From: PALSA-894 sp963757565
GTDB taxonomy: Bacteria > Pseudomonadota > Alphaproteobacteria > Rhizobiales > Xanthobacteraceae
Assembly (NCBI GenBank): GCA_963757565.1
Contig: CAVWSB010000006.1
Coordinates: 186,001 to 250,000, forward strand
Direction: 5' to 3'
DNA length: 64,000 bases
This document shows, one piece after another, positions 17,744 to 28,529 of the stretch. Positions within the stretch are counted from its first letter, which is position 1; every line of letters begins with the position of its first letter. Made by a program: the position numbers and the translations under genes. The notes under the pieces are model-generated. The model worked only from the letters and a program-made list of their open reading frames with translations. It did not search any database and was not told the DNA's origin.

Positions 17744-18307
17744 TCAGACCATCACCGGTTCTGCGGTCGGTTCGGCTTTCATCGCAAGCACATCGGCCTG
17801 CGCCGACGCGGGCGCGCTGACCTTTTGCAACGGCTCATAGGCCAGCTTGCGCGGTTCCGGGCCGTAATAGTCGCCGAGTCGCACCATCGCGCGCGGCTGC
17901 ATCAGGATGGCCATGATGCGGTCCAGCATCGCCTTGCCGGAGACAGGCTTCATCAGAAACTCGTTGACGCCAAGGTGCGAAGCTTCAACCACGCGCCAGC
18001 GCTCAACATGGCCGGAGAGCATGATGATCGGAATGTCCGGGATAGGAAATACGCCGGGCGATCGCACAATGCGAACCAACTCGGCCCCGTTAAGCAGCGG
18101 CATTTCCCAATCGAGGATCACAAGGTCCGGTCCGAACATGCGGATCGCCTCAAGCCCGGCGATTCCGTCAGCGGCCTCGTGGATTTTCTTGACCCCGATG
18201 CTGACGAGGATGTTGCGGATGACTTTACGCATGTACTGATTGTCATCGACGATCAGCACGGCAAGCGACTGCACCAGCTTGTCACGATTGTTGGTCGACG
18301 AACTCAT
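17744..18307 (-). CDS. CheY-like response regulator with C-terminal tail
   Basis: 187 residues: a receiver domain at about 15-135 with acidic pocket DD (21-22), phosphoacceptor Asp66 in VILDWEMP, and Lys120 in FLMKPVSG. The last 50 residues are a basic, then Ala/Pro-rich tail with no recognisable output domain. I chose ATG 18307; a longer frame to 18352 lacks a better ribosome-binding site. It ends 8 bases before the longest potG frame, same strand, but probably has its own promoter. No kinase is adjacent. Confidence 0.82.
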   Translation of the reverse strand: MSSSTNNRDKLVQSLAVLIVDDNQYMRKVIRNILVSIGVKKIHEAADGIAGLEAIRMFGPDLVILDWEMPLLNGAELVRIVRSPGVFPIPDIPIIMLSGHVERWRVVEASHLGVNEFLMKPVSGKAMLDRIMAILMQPRAMVRLGDYYGPEPRKLAYEPLQKVSAPASAQADVLAMKAEPTAEPVMV

Positions 18308-18442
18308 CGCGTGTCCCCGGTCCGCCGATGCGGCGATCCATCCCTTCGCCACCTAAGCAGATGTCGATAAGGGTCACGTAAATCCGATATGGAAAATTGT
18401 CGCTAATCGGCTGCACCGCTTTCGCCGAGGACTTTGTTAGTC

Positions 18443-19936
<1,494 letters not shown>

Positions 19937-19949
19937 AGAGTTCTCCGAA

Positions 19950-21452
19950 TTATTCAGCCGCGGCGCGGCTGGCGCTCGCTGCCATGAATCGGGTCAATGC
20001 CTTCTCGACTTCCGCACTCGTTCGCAAACCGAGCTTGGAACGCCGCCATAACACGTCATCCGCGGTTTCGGCGAATTCGTGGCGCATCAGGTAGCGCACT
20101 TCCGTTGCCGTCAATTCATCGCCGAAGCGCTCGCCAAGATCATCCTGCGTGCGCGCATCGCCGAGTATACGATCGAGCCGCGTGCCATAGGCGCGCACGA
20201 GGCGGCGTGCGTTCGACTCGGTCAGGAAGGCCCATTTGCCTCGTGCTCGTGCGGTCAGCGCCTCCACGCCGTCATAAGGGAAATCGCCGCCCGGCAGTGG
20301 CGCGTCGGCAGTCCACGGCTCACCCGGTTTGAGGTCTGGCGCAAGCTTGTTGAGCGCCGCTTCGGCGAGCCGGCGGTAGGTGGTGATCTTGCCGCCGTAG
20401 ACGGTGAGCAGCGGCGCCTGCCCGGTGCGTGCCTGCAGGTCGAGGACGTATTCGCGTGTTGTTTCCTTCGCGCTGCGCGCGCCATCGTCATAAAGCTGAC
20501 GCACTCCGGCGAAGGCATGCACGACCTGATCCGGCGTCACGCGATCGCGGAAATAGGCGCTCGCCGCACGGCACAGATACGTGATCTCGTCGCCGCTCGC
20601 GGTTGGCGCGCTGAGATCGCCCTTGAAGTCCTCGTCCGTAGTGCCGATCAGTGTCAGGTCGCTCTCATAGGGGATCGCAAACACGATGCGGCCGTCGCCA
20701 TTCTGGAAAATATAGGCGTGGTCGTGTTCGTAGAGGCGGCGCACTACGATGTGGCTGCCCTTGATCAGGCGCACATGCGCGGAGTTCTTCTGCCGCAGCA
20801 GATGCTCGGTCACATCCGGCGCCCACGGGCCCGCGGCGTTCACCAGCGCGCGTGCAGTCGCCACCTCGCGATGGCCGCGAACGTTGAGCACGAGTTGCCA
20901 GCGGTCGCCCTCGCGGTCGGCCCGCACCAGCTTGGTGCGGGTGCGGACGGCAGCGCCGCGCTCGACCGCATCGACCGCGTTCAGCACGACGAGCCGCGCA
21001 TCATCCACCCAGCCGTCCGAATAGATGAAGCCCTTGCGGAATTCGCGCTTCAGCGGCTGGCCGACAATGTGGTGCGTGAGATCGACCGCTTCGGTACCGG
21101 GAAGGATGTGACGCCCGCCGAGGTGGTCGTACATGAACAGGCCGAGCCGCAATATCCAGGCCGGACGCAATCCTGAATGATGCGGCAGCACGAAACGCAG
21201 CGGCTTGGTCAGATGCGGCGCGTTGCGGATCAGCACCTCGCGCTCAATCAGCGCCTCGCGCACCAGCCGAAACGCATAGAATTCGAGGTACCGCAGCCCC
21301 CCATGAATCAGCTTGGTGGATTTGGACGAGGTTCCGGAGGCAAGGTCGTTCTGCTCGATCAGCAGAACCGAGAGGCCGCGTCCAACGGCATCGCGCGCAA
21401 TCCCGGCGCCATTAATACCACCACCCACGATGGCGAGATCGAAGTCCGCCAT
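19950..21452 (-). CDS. glpD: Aerobic glycerol-3-phosphate dehydrogenase
   Basis: 500-residue FAD-dependent enzyme that oxidises glycerol 3-phosphate to dihydroxyacetone phosphate and feeds electrons to quinone. DLAIVGGGINGAGIARDAVGRG is the FAD-binding start, which fixes the ATG at 21452 (AAGGAAG upstream); a longer frame to 21647 is upstream read-through. ASGTSSKSTKLIHGGLRYLE, FAIPYESDLTLIGTTDED and LLTVYGGKITTYRRLAE are GlpD landmarks. First gene of the glpDK pair. Confidence 0.95.
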   Translation of the reverse strand: MADFDLAIVGGGINGAGIARDAVGRGLSVLLIEQNDLASGTSSKSTKLIHGGLRYLEFYAFRLVREALIEREVLIRNAPHLTKPLRFVLPHHSGLRPAWILRLGLFMYDHLGGRHILPGTEAVDLTHHIVGQPLKREFRKGFIYSDGWVDDARLVVLNAVDAVERGAAVRTRTKLVRADREGDRWQLVLNVRGHREVATARALVNAAGPWAPDVTEHLLRQKNSAHVRLIKGSHIVVRRLYEHDHAYIFQNGDGRIVFAIPYESDLTLIGTTDEDFKGDLSAPTASGDEITYLCRAASAYFRDRVTPDQVVHAFAGVRQLYDDGARSAKETTREYVLDLQARTGQAPLLTVYGGKITTYRRLAEAALNKLAPDLKPGEPWTADAPLPGGDFPYDGVEALTARARGKWAFLTESNARRLVRAYGTRLDRILGDARTQDDLGERFGDELTATEVRYLMRHEFAETADDVLWRRSKLGLRTSAEVEKALTRFMAASASRAAAE

Positions 21453-21564
21453 TTGCTTCCTTGCGATTCCTCTAAAGGCAGAGGTGCCAATCGGGACCGC
21501 CAAGGTCAAGTTTCGCGTTCGGTCGCGATGGCGGTATGAATAACCGCCAACCTGCGGAGACAAC

Positions 21565-22430
21565 ATGCCTGCCCCTCGCCTGCTCGTTTGCGAAGGAAAC
21601 ACCGCCGAGGCGCGCGCCGCCCAGGTCGCGGTCGGCGGAACCGTCATGAGCGACGGCTACGCGGACCTGCTGCGCCGCCTGATCCCCGAGGCCGTGGTGG
21701 ACATCTGCTATCCGGCCGACCCGGGCGCGAACCTGCCGATCGGCGGGCTGGAGAGTTACGACGGCGTGACGATCACCGGCTCGGCGCTCAATGTTTACGA
21801 TGGTGGCCCGGAGATCGACCGGCAGATCGAGCTGGCGCGCGCGGTGCTGAAGAGCAAAACCCCGCTGTTCGGGAGCTGCTGGGGTCTGCAGGTGATCACG
21901 GTCGCGGCGGGCGGCGCAGTCCGCGCCAATCCGAAGGGACGCGAGATCGGCGTCGGCCGCAGCATCGCACTGACGAAGGAAGGCCGCGACCATCCGATGT
22001 ATTCCGGGAAGGCGTCGAGTGTTCGATGCCGTGACGGTGCATCTCGACGAGGTCGAGACGCTCGCACCCGGCTCGACCGTACTCGCCACGAACGCACAAT
22101 CCGACGTGCAGGCGGCCGAAATCCGGCAGGACGGCGCGGTTGCGTGGGCGGTGCAGTATCACCCCGAATTCACGCTCGGCGACATGGCCGCCATTGTGCG
22201 GCGCTACGGGCGGCGGTTGATCAAGGAAGGCTTCTTCGCCGACGAGGCGGCGCGCGACGCCTATGTGGCGGACCTGCAAACGCTCGACCGCGAGCCGGAC
22301 AACAAGCCGCTCGCATGGCGCTACGGCATCGACAGTACCGTGCTCGACAAGGGCGTGCGTACGACCGAGATCGCGAACTGGCTCTCGCAGCAGGTACTTC
22401 CCGTGCGTGCGCGCAAGGGGGCGGACATGA
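21565..22430 (+). pseudogene. Class I glutamine amidotransferase, frame broken
   Basis: A GATase1 protein of about 285 residues resembling stand-alone GMP-synthase-like amidotransferases. The nucleophile cysteine is in LFGSCWGLQVITVAAGG, and the catalytic His/Glu pair is in AVQYHPEFT. The frame breaks near 22017: an extra A separates YSGKAS from VFDAVTVHLDEVE. After the break the reading frame runs without a stop into the next gene. In the third frame a TGA (22428-22430) overlaps the next ATG, which is the usual four-base overlap, so a second indel near the end is likely. The acceptor substrate is unknown. Confidence 0.8.
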
Positions 22431-23128
22431 ACTTTTCAGATCGCCATGTGGTCGTTACCGGCGGCACCGGCGCGCTCGGCATCGCGGTCGTTGGTGCACT
22501 CCTTGAAGCAGGCGCGGCCTGCCATGTGCCGTATCGCAGTGCCGACGAAGCGCAACGCTTTCCGCACCGTGAGCACAAGAAGGTATCGCTGACGGCCCTC
22601 GGCAATCTCGCCGACGAGGCTGCGGTGATCGGCTATTACGGCGGCATTCCGAAACTGTGGGCCTCGATCCATATCGCGGGCGGCTTCGCCTACGCGCCGA
22701 TCGAGAAGAGCGACAAGGCGCTGTTGATGGGTCAGGTCGAAAGCAACCTGGTGTCGGCCTATATCTGCTGCCGCGCGGCGGTGAGCGCATTGCGCAGCGC
22801 GGGCGGCGGCGGTCGCATCGTGAACGTGACGGCGCGCCACGCGCTGGAGCCGCGCCAAGGCGCGAGCACCACGGCTTATGTGGCGGCGAAAGCCGGCGTC
22901 GCCGCGCTGACGGTGGCGCTCGGTGAGGAAGTCGCCAAGGACAACATTCTGGTGAACGCGGTCGCGCCCTCGATCATGGATACACCCGCGAACCGCGCGT
23001 CCATGCCGAAAGCGGACCATGCAAACTGGCCCAAGGTCGAGGAGGTCGCCGCGACGATCCTGTTCCTCGCGTCGCCGGAGAACACCGTGACGCGCAGCGC
23101 GATCGTGCCGGTGTACGGAAAATCCTGA
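22427..23128 (+). CDS. SDR-family NAD(P)-dependent oxidoreductase
   Basis: 233 residues. VVTGGTGALGIAVVGALLEAG is the cofactor-binding glycine loop and AYVAAKAG the catalytic Y-x-x-x-K. The usual catalytic Ser region reads VNVTARHALEP, and the N-A-G motif reads IHIAGGFAYAP. An AAGGGGG site lies 5 bases before the ATG at 22427. As read, the upstream amidotransferase frame enters this gene without a stop; I treat that as a sequence artefact until checked. Substrate unknown. Confidence 0.8.
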   Translation: MNFSDRHVVVTGGTGALGIAVVGALLEAGAACHVPYRSADEAQRFPHREHKKVSLTALGNLADEAAVIGYYGGIPKLWASIHIAGGFAYAPIEKSDKALLMGQVESNLVSAYICCRAAVSALRSAGGGGRIVNVTARHALEPRQGASTTAYVAAKAGVAALTVALGEEVAKDNILVNAVAPSIMDTPANRASMPKADHANWPKVEEVAATILFLASPENTVTRSAIVPVYGKS

Positions 23129-23129
23129 G

Positions 23130-23588
23130 ATGGCATACGACGTGACGGTCGAGACGGCGCGACCGCAACTCATCGCGGCCGTGCGCGCACATGTGCCGAT
23201 CAGCGGCATCGCGCAAGCCTGGAAGCCAGCACTCGATCAGGTCTGGGCATTCCTGAAGTCGCATCCAGACCTGCCGCGGGAACACAATCTGTTCCTCTAT
23301 CACCACCCCGCACGGCGCGACGATCCGATGGACATTGATTTCGGCGTGCAAGTCGGCCGCCGGTTCGAGCCGCAGGGCAATGTTGGCTGCGTCGAAGTGC
23401 CGGGCGGCACGGTCGCGAAGACGGTCCACTACGGGCCGTACGACCAGCTCAAGGGCGCCCACGACGCAATCCATGCCTGGTGTGCGGCGAACGGCCGGCA
23501 GATCGCGAACGCCTCGTGGGAGATTTATGGCGATCCAACCGACGATCCGGCCAAACAGGACACGATGATCGCCTATCTGCTCGCCTGA
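23130..23588 (+). CDS. GyrI-like small-molecule-binding protein
   Basis: 152 residues matching the GyrI-like / AraC effector-binding fold: an N-terminal strand DVTVETARPQLIAAVRAHVP, a central region with EHNLFLYHHPA, and the conserved C-terminal VPGGTVAKTVHYGPYDQL followed by WEIYGDP. Stand-alone members bind hydrophobic small molecules or act as hydrolases. The gene begins one base after the SDR stop, so the two are in one operon. Confidence 0.8.
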   Translation: MAYDVTVETARPQLIAAVRAHVPISGIAQAWKPALDQVWAFLKSHPDLPREHNLFLYHHPARRDDPMDIDFGVQVGRRFEPQGNVGCVEVPGGTVAKTVHYGPYDQLKGAHDAIHAWCAANGRQIANASWEIYGDPTDDPAKQDTMIAYLLA

Positions 23589-23653
23589 GCGCCTAGACAA
23601 AATCGGCCCGCCGGGCGACACAACGCAAAATTCAAGCGAGAGGAAGACTGCCC

Positions 23654-24820
23654 ATGCCGGGTCCGTTGGCTGGTGTTCGCGTGCTGGAGCTTGCCCGCAT
23701 TCTGGCGGGGCCTTGGGCCGGTCAGGTTCTCGCTGACCTCGGTGCGGATGTGATCAAGGTCGAACGCTCGAAGACCGGCGATGACACGCGCGCCTGGGGA
23801 CCTCCGTTCATCGAAGGCAACGACGGCAATCTCGGCGCCGCGTATTTCCACGCGACCAATCGCGGTAAGCGCTCGATCGAATGCGATTTCGAGAGCGAGG
23901 ACGGCAAGCGCATCGTGCGCAAGCTCGCCGCGAAGTCCGACATTCTGATCGAGAACTTCAAGGTCGGCGGCCTGAAGAAATTCGGGCTCGATTATGCAAG
24001 CCTCGCCCCCTCCTGCCCGCGCCTGATCTATTGCTCGGTGACCGGCTTCGGGCAGACCGGCCCGCATGCACCGCGCGCCGGCTACGACCTGATGGCGCAA
24101 GGCATCGGCGGCTTCATGGCGCTGACCGGCACGCCGGACGGAGAACCGACGCGCGCGGGCGTGCCGGTGTCGGACATTTTCACCGGCGTTTATTCGGTGG
24201 TCGGCATTCTGGCGGCGTTGCAGCGGCGCGAGCGCACCGGCAAGGGCGGCTATGTCGACACCGCGCTGGTCGATTCAACGGTCGGCGTGCTGGCGAACCA
24301 GGCGATGAACTATCTCGCCTCGGGTGTGGCGCCGAAGCGCATCGGCAACGCGCATCCGAACATCGTGCCCTATCAGGTTTTTCCCGCGGCGGATGGACAC
24401 ATCATCATCGCGACCGGCAACGACTCGCAGTACGGAAAACTTGTCACCGTGCTGGGCGAGCCGGAGCTCGCAAAAAATCCGGAATATCTCGTCAACAAGG
24501 ATCGGCTGAAGAACCGCAAGCAATTGATCGATCACCTCTCGGGGTTGACGAAGAAATTCAAGCGCGACGATCTCCTGGAAAAGCTTGAAGCGGTTGGCGT
24601 GCCGGCTGGCCCGATCAACGATCTCGATCAGGTGTTCGAGGACGTGCAGGTGAAGCACCGCGGCATGCAGATCCACCCCAAGAGCGACGCAGCGAAAGGC
24701 GGATCGATCCCCGGCGTGCGTACGCCGATCGTGCTCGACGGCGAACCCATGGCCTCGCCCAACCCGGCACCGCGGCTGGGGCAGCATACGGCGGAGATTT
24801 TGAAGGAAATCGGGGAGTAG
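23654..24820 (+). CDS. CaiB/BaiF family III CoA-transferase (copy 1)
   Basis: 388 residues. Family III CoA-transferases move CoA between carboxylic acids through an aspartyl-CoA anhydride. The N-terminal block LELARILAGPWAGQVLADLGAD and TNRGKRSIECD are signatures, and the catalytic Asp is expected at Asp174 in VPVSDIFTGVYS. A GAGAGGAAG ribosome-binding site precedes the ATG. A close paralogue lies at 36927-38099. It converges on malonyl-CoA decarboxylase. The carboxylic-acid substrate cannot be told from the sequence. Confidence 0.92.
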   Translation: MPGPLAGVRVLELARILAGPWAGQVLADLGADVIKVERSKTGDDTRAWGPPFIEGNDGNLGAAYFHATNRGKRSIECDFESEDGKRIVRKLAAKSDILIENFKVGGLKKFGLDYASLAPSCPRLIYCSVTGFGQTGPHAPRAGYDLMAQGIGGFMALTGTPDGEPTRAGVPVSDIFTGVYSVVGILAALQRRERTGKGGYVDTALVDSTVGVLANQAMNYLASGVAPKRIGNAHPNIVPYQVFPAADGHIIIATGNDSQYGKLVTVLGEPELAKNPEYLVNKDRLKNRKQLIDHLSGLTKKFKRDDLLEKLEAVGVPAGPINDLDQVFEDVQVKHRGMQIHPKSDAAKGGSIPGVRTPIVLDGEPMASPNPAPRLGQHTAEILKEIGE

Positions 24821-24862
24821 TGTCCCTCTCCTCCGCTCCGCGGGGACGGAGCGGAAGGACGC

Positions 24863-26217
24863 TCAGGCCTTCACCAGTTCCTTCTGCGCCCTCGCCCGTT
24901 TCCGGATCCCGTTGGCCGCCACGATGGTGCGGCCTTCCGCGTAGGCCTCGTGGTTCTTCTCGATGTCATCGACATCGTAGAGATAGTTCACCATCAAGCC
25001 GTGCGATTGCGCGAGGCCCTTCTCGGAGAGATCGCCGAGAGGGTTGAGCTGCTCCAACCGTGCGCCGTTGCCAAGATGAAAGCGCGCCACCGGATCGAGT
25101 GCGCCGCCGCGGCGGTTGCGCGCGCTGACGAAATAGGTCGCGGCGGCGTGCAGCATCGGCTCCTTCAGCCGTTCGGCCGGCCCCGTTGCGCCACCAGTCA
25201 GGCGCATCGAGTTCACGCAAGGCGTCGAGGTCCTCGGGCAGCAGGATCGGATTATTGCTGGCGCGCTCGTGTGCGAGCCAATCGGCAAAGCCAGGCGCCG
25301 GCGAGAGCGTCACGAAATTCGGAAAGCCGAGGAAACTCGCGCGACACCTCCTCCACGACCTGCTTGATCAGGAAGCTGCCAAAGCTGACGCCGGCCAGTC
25401 CGCGCTGGCAATTCGAAATCGAATAGAACACCGCCGTGTTCGCCTTCTCGGGCGCGAGCGTGTTGCCGTCGGTGCCGAGGATCGGGGCGATCGCGCGCGG
25501 AATGCCATCGGTGAACGCGACCTCGACGAAGATCAGCGGCTCGTCGTTCAGCGCCGGATGGAAGAACGCGTAGCAGCGCCGATCGGGCGGATCGATGCGG
25601 CGGCGCAGATCGTCCCAGTCCTGGATCTGATGCACCGCCTCGTAGCGAATGATCTTTTCCAGAATGATCGCAGGCGTTGCCCAGTCGATGCGGCGCAGCA
25701 CCAGGAAACCGCGATTGAACCATGATGAAAAAAGATGCACGAAATCCTGGTCGACCGGCGACAAGTCGTCGCGGTGGACCATCGCGTCGATCAGGTCCTC
25801 GCGCATCGCAACCAGCGCGGCGGTGCCGCCCGGCGCAAGGTTGAGGCGGCGGAACAGCTCCTGTCGGCGCGGCTCGGCGGCGAGATGCAGTTCGGATGCC
25901 GCGTCGTTCGTACCCTCGCGCGCCCAGGCATCGACCGCCGCGTCGATGCGCTCGCGGTCCACGCCGAAGCCGACGGCAAGCGCCTCGAAGAACGCGATCC
26001 GCGGCCCGGTGGTCAGCGCATCGTAATGCGTGAAAATCTCGCGTGCGAGAGCAACTCCCGAGGCCTCGCCGCGCCGCGACAACAGCTCCTCGCACAACTC
26101 CACCAGGCTCTGTGATCGTGCCGCTGCGCCACCGCGCCGGTCACGCGTACGATCGATCAGCGAGCGCCCGCGCTCCGAAATGCTCTGGAGCAGTTCGCCG
26201 AAAAACGAGGTGTTCAT
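24863..26217 (-). pseudogene. Malonyl-CoA decarboxylase, two frame breaks
   Basis: About 450 residues when joined, matching MCD, which converts malonyl-CoA to acetyl-CoA and CO2. The N-terminal helical domain (about 1-125) is followed by the GNAT-like catalytic domain with SISNCQRGLAGVSFGSFLIK, which holds the active Ser, and VARFHLGNGARLEQLNP, which holds the active His. The frame breaks near 25321 (extra base before NFVTLSPAPGFADWL) and near 25183 (extra G in a run before PAERLKEPML). All three pieces are well conserved, so the gene is probably intact in life. ATG 26217 fits the family start. Confidence 0.85.
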
Positions 26218-26419
26218 ACCGTTCCCATGACGCAAGCGGCGTGCCCCGGGTCGCCTGGATTGTCGGACGCGTTAACCTTTCGCGATGTCAAAGCAGCGAC
26301 ACCGGCCTTGCATAACGCGCGTCTCGGTCTCGCGTTTCCGCTTGGCCGTCCGACCGCCTATCAGGTATAGCCTCGGCCCTAAGGGCACAAGAACACACGC
26401 GAAAACTCCCTAATCCAAG

Positions 26420-28475
26420 GTGGGAACACTGACCGACCTCGCCGCGCAGACCCCTGCGACGCCGCCGTTGCTTGAGGTGCGCGACCTGCATGTGCGGTTT
26501 GCGACCTCGCGCGGTACCGTCCACGCGGTCGAAGGCATTTCATATTCGGTCAATCGTGGCGAGATCGTCGCCGTGGTGGGAGAATCCGGCTGCGGCAAGT
26601 CGGTGTCGGCGCTCGCGATCATGCGCCTGCTCGCCAAGACCGGGAAGGTCACGCAGGGCCAGATCCTGTTCGAAGGCCAGAACCTGCTCGACCTCTCCGA
26701 AGAGGAGATGCGCGAGAAGCGCGGCCGCGACATCTCGATGATCTTCCAGGAGCCGATGACCTCGCTCAATCCGGTGCTCTCGATCGGCGAGCAGGTGATG
26801 GAGCCCCTGAAGATTCACCTCAAAATGACCGACCAGCAAGCGACGGCGCGCGCGCTCGAACTGTTGCAGCTTGTCGGCATCACGGACGGCCCGCGCCGGC
26901 TCGAACAATATCCGCATCATCTCTCAGGCGGCATGCGCCAGCGCGTGATGATCGCGATCGGGCTTGCGTGCAATCCGAAGCTCATCATCGCCGACGAGCC
27001 GACCACCGCGCTCGACGTCACCATCCAGGCGCAAATCCTCGAACTGATGAAGGACCTGTCGCGCCGGCTCGGCATCGCGCTGATCGTCATCACGCACAAC
27101 CTCGGGATTGTGGCGCGTTACGCCGACCGCGTGAACGTGATGTATGCGGCGCGCATCATCGAGCAGGGATCGGCCGACGACGTGTTTCTCGAGCCCGCAC
27201 ACCCCTATACGATCGGGCTGATGCGCTCGATCCCGCGGCTCGATCTGCCGCGCGGCATCAAGCTCGAAACCATCGAAGGCCTGCCGCCCGACTTGCGCAA
27301 TCCGCCGCAGGGCTGCCGCTTTGCGCCGCGCTGCCCCTACCGGATCGATGCGTGCCTCGTCAGCGCGCCACTGCGTCGAGGTGGCGCCGGGGCATGCCTC
27401 CGCGTGCATTCGCGCCAACGAAATCCTTGCCGGCACACTGGTCGCGCCGTTCGCGCGTGGCGCGACATCGACGCAGGTTTACGCCCAAACCGACGCCGAG
27501 CCGCTGCTGGCCGTCGATCACCTGAAGAAATACTTCACTGTGAAGGCCGCAGGCGCGGGCTTCATGTCGACCGAGACCGCAACCGTGAAGGCGGTGGACG
27601 ACGTGTCGATCCATGTCATGCCCGGCGAGACACTTGGGCTGGTTGGGGAGTCCGGTTGCGGCAAGACCACAGTCGGGCGCACGGTACTGCGCCTGGAGGA
27701 GCCGACCGAGGGCTCGATCCGCTTCGGCGGCACCGACATCACCCATGCGGGCCACGCCGACATGCGCGGCGTGCGGCGCAAGATCCAGGTCATTTTCCAG
27801 GACCCCTATTCGTCGCTCAATCCGCGCATGACGGTCGGGCAGATCATCGGCGAGCCGCTCAGCGTGTACAAGCTGGTGCCCAATCGCAAATCCGAGCACG
27901 AGCGCGTCGCCGAACTGCTCGGTCAGGTCGGGCTCTACCCCTACATGGCGGAGCGCTATCCGCACGAGCTCTCCGGCGGCCAGCGTCAGCGCGTCGGCAT
28001 CGCGCGCGCGCTCGCGCTGGAACCGACCTTCATCGTGTGCGACGAGCCGGTCTCGGCGCTCGATGTGTCGATCCAGGGCCAGATCATCAATCTGCTGGAG
28101 GACCTGCAGGACCGGCTGAAGCTGTCCTATCTCTTCATCGCGCACGATCTCGCCGTGGTGCGCCACATCTCCGATCGCGTCGCCGTGATGTATCTCGGGC
28201 GCGTCATGGAGCTTGCGGATCGCGACGAGCTCTACGCCGCGCCGCTGCATCCTTATACTAAAGCACTACTCGATGCCGCACCGGTTCCCGACCCGAAGGT
28301 GGAACGTGCGCGCGCACCGCGGGCCCTCCGCGGCGAAATCCCCTCGCCCTTGACCCCGCCGAGCGGCTGCGTCTTCCATACCCGCTGTCCGATAGCCGGC
28401 GAAGAATGCAAGCGGGACGTGCCGGCGTTCCGACCACTGGCAAGCGGCCATATGGTCGCGTGCCACAAAGTATAA
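26420..28475 (+). pseudogene. Double-NBD peptide-type ABC ATPase (DppD-DppF fusion), one frame break
   Basis: One protein of about 685 residues with two nucleotide-binding domains in tandem. Domain 1: GESGCGKSVSALAIMRLL, HLSGGMRQRVMIAIGLA and LIIADEPTTALDVT. Domain 2: GESGCGKTTVGRTVLRL, ELSGGQRQRVGIARALA and FIVCDEPVSALDVS. Each ends in the oligopeptide C-terminal motif with cysteines (FAPRCPYRIDAC; FHTRCPIAGEEC), which can hold an Fe-S cluster in related importers. The frame breaks near 27365, just after the first cysteine motif. The first frame then stays open by chance as far as 28261. It energises the permeases at 30253-32099. Confidence 0.88.
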
Positions 28476-28529
28476 GCGTAGCGAATCGCGGGGGCGACGC
28501 GAAAAAAGACGTTGAGGGAGGGAATTGCA

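Noticed and set aside
24821..24862. Terminator between the CoA-transferase and malonyl-CoA decarboxylase genes
   Set aside because: There is an 8-bp GC palindrome (CCGCTCCG / CGGAGCGG) but no T-run; too weak to list as a feature.
26420..28261. Single 613-residue product from the ABC ATPase frame
   Set aside because: After about 27365 this frame is out of register with the second nucleotide-binding domain, and its translation loses all ABC motifs. The real protein switches frame and ends at 28475.
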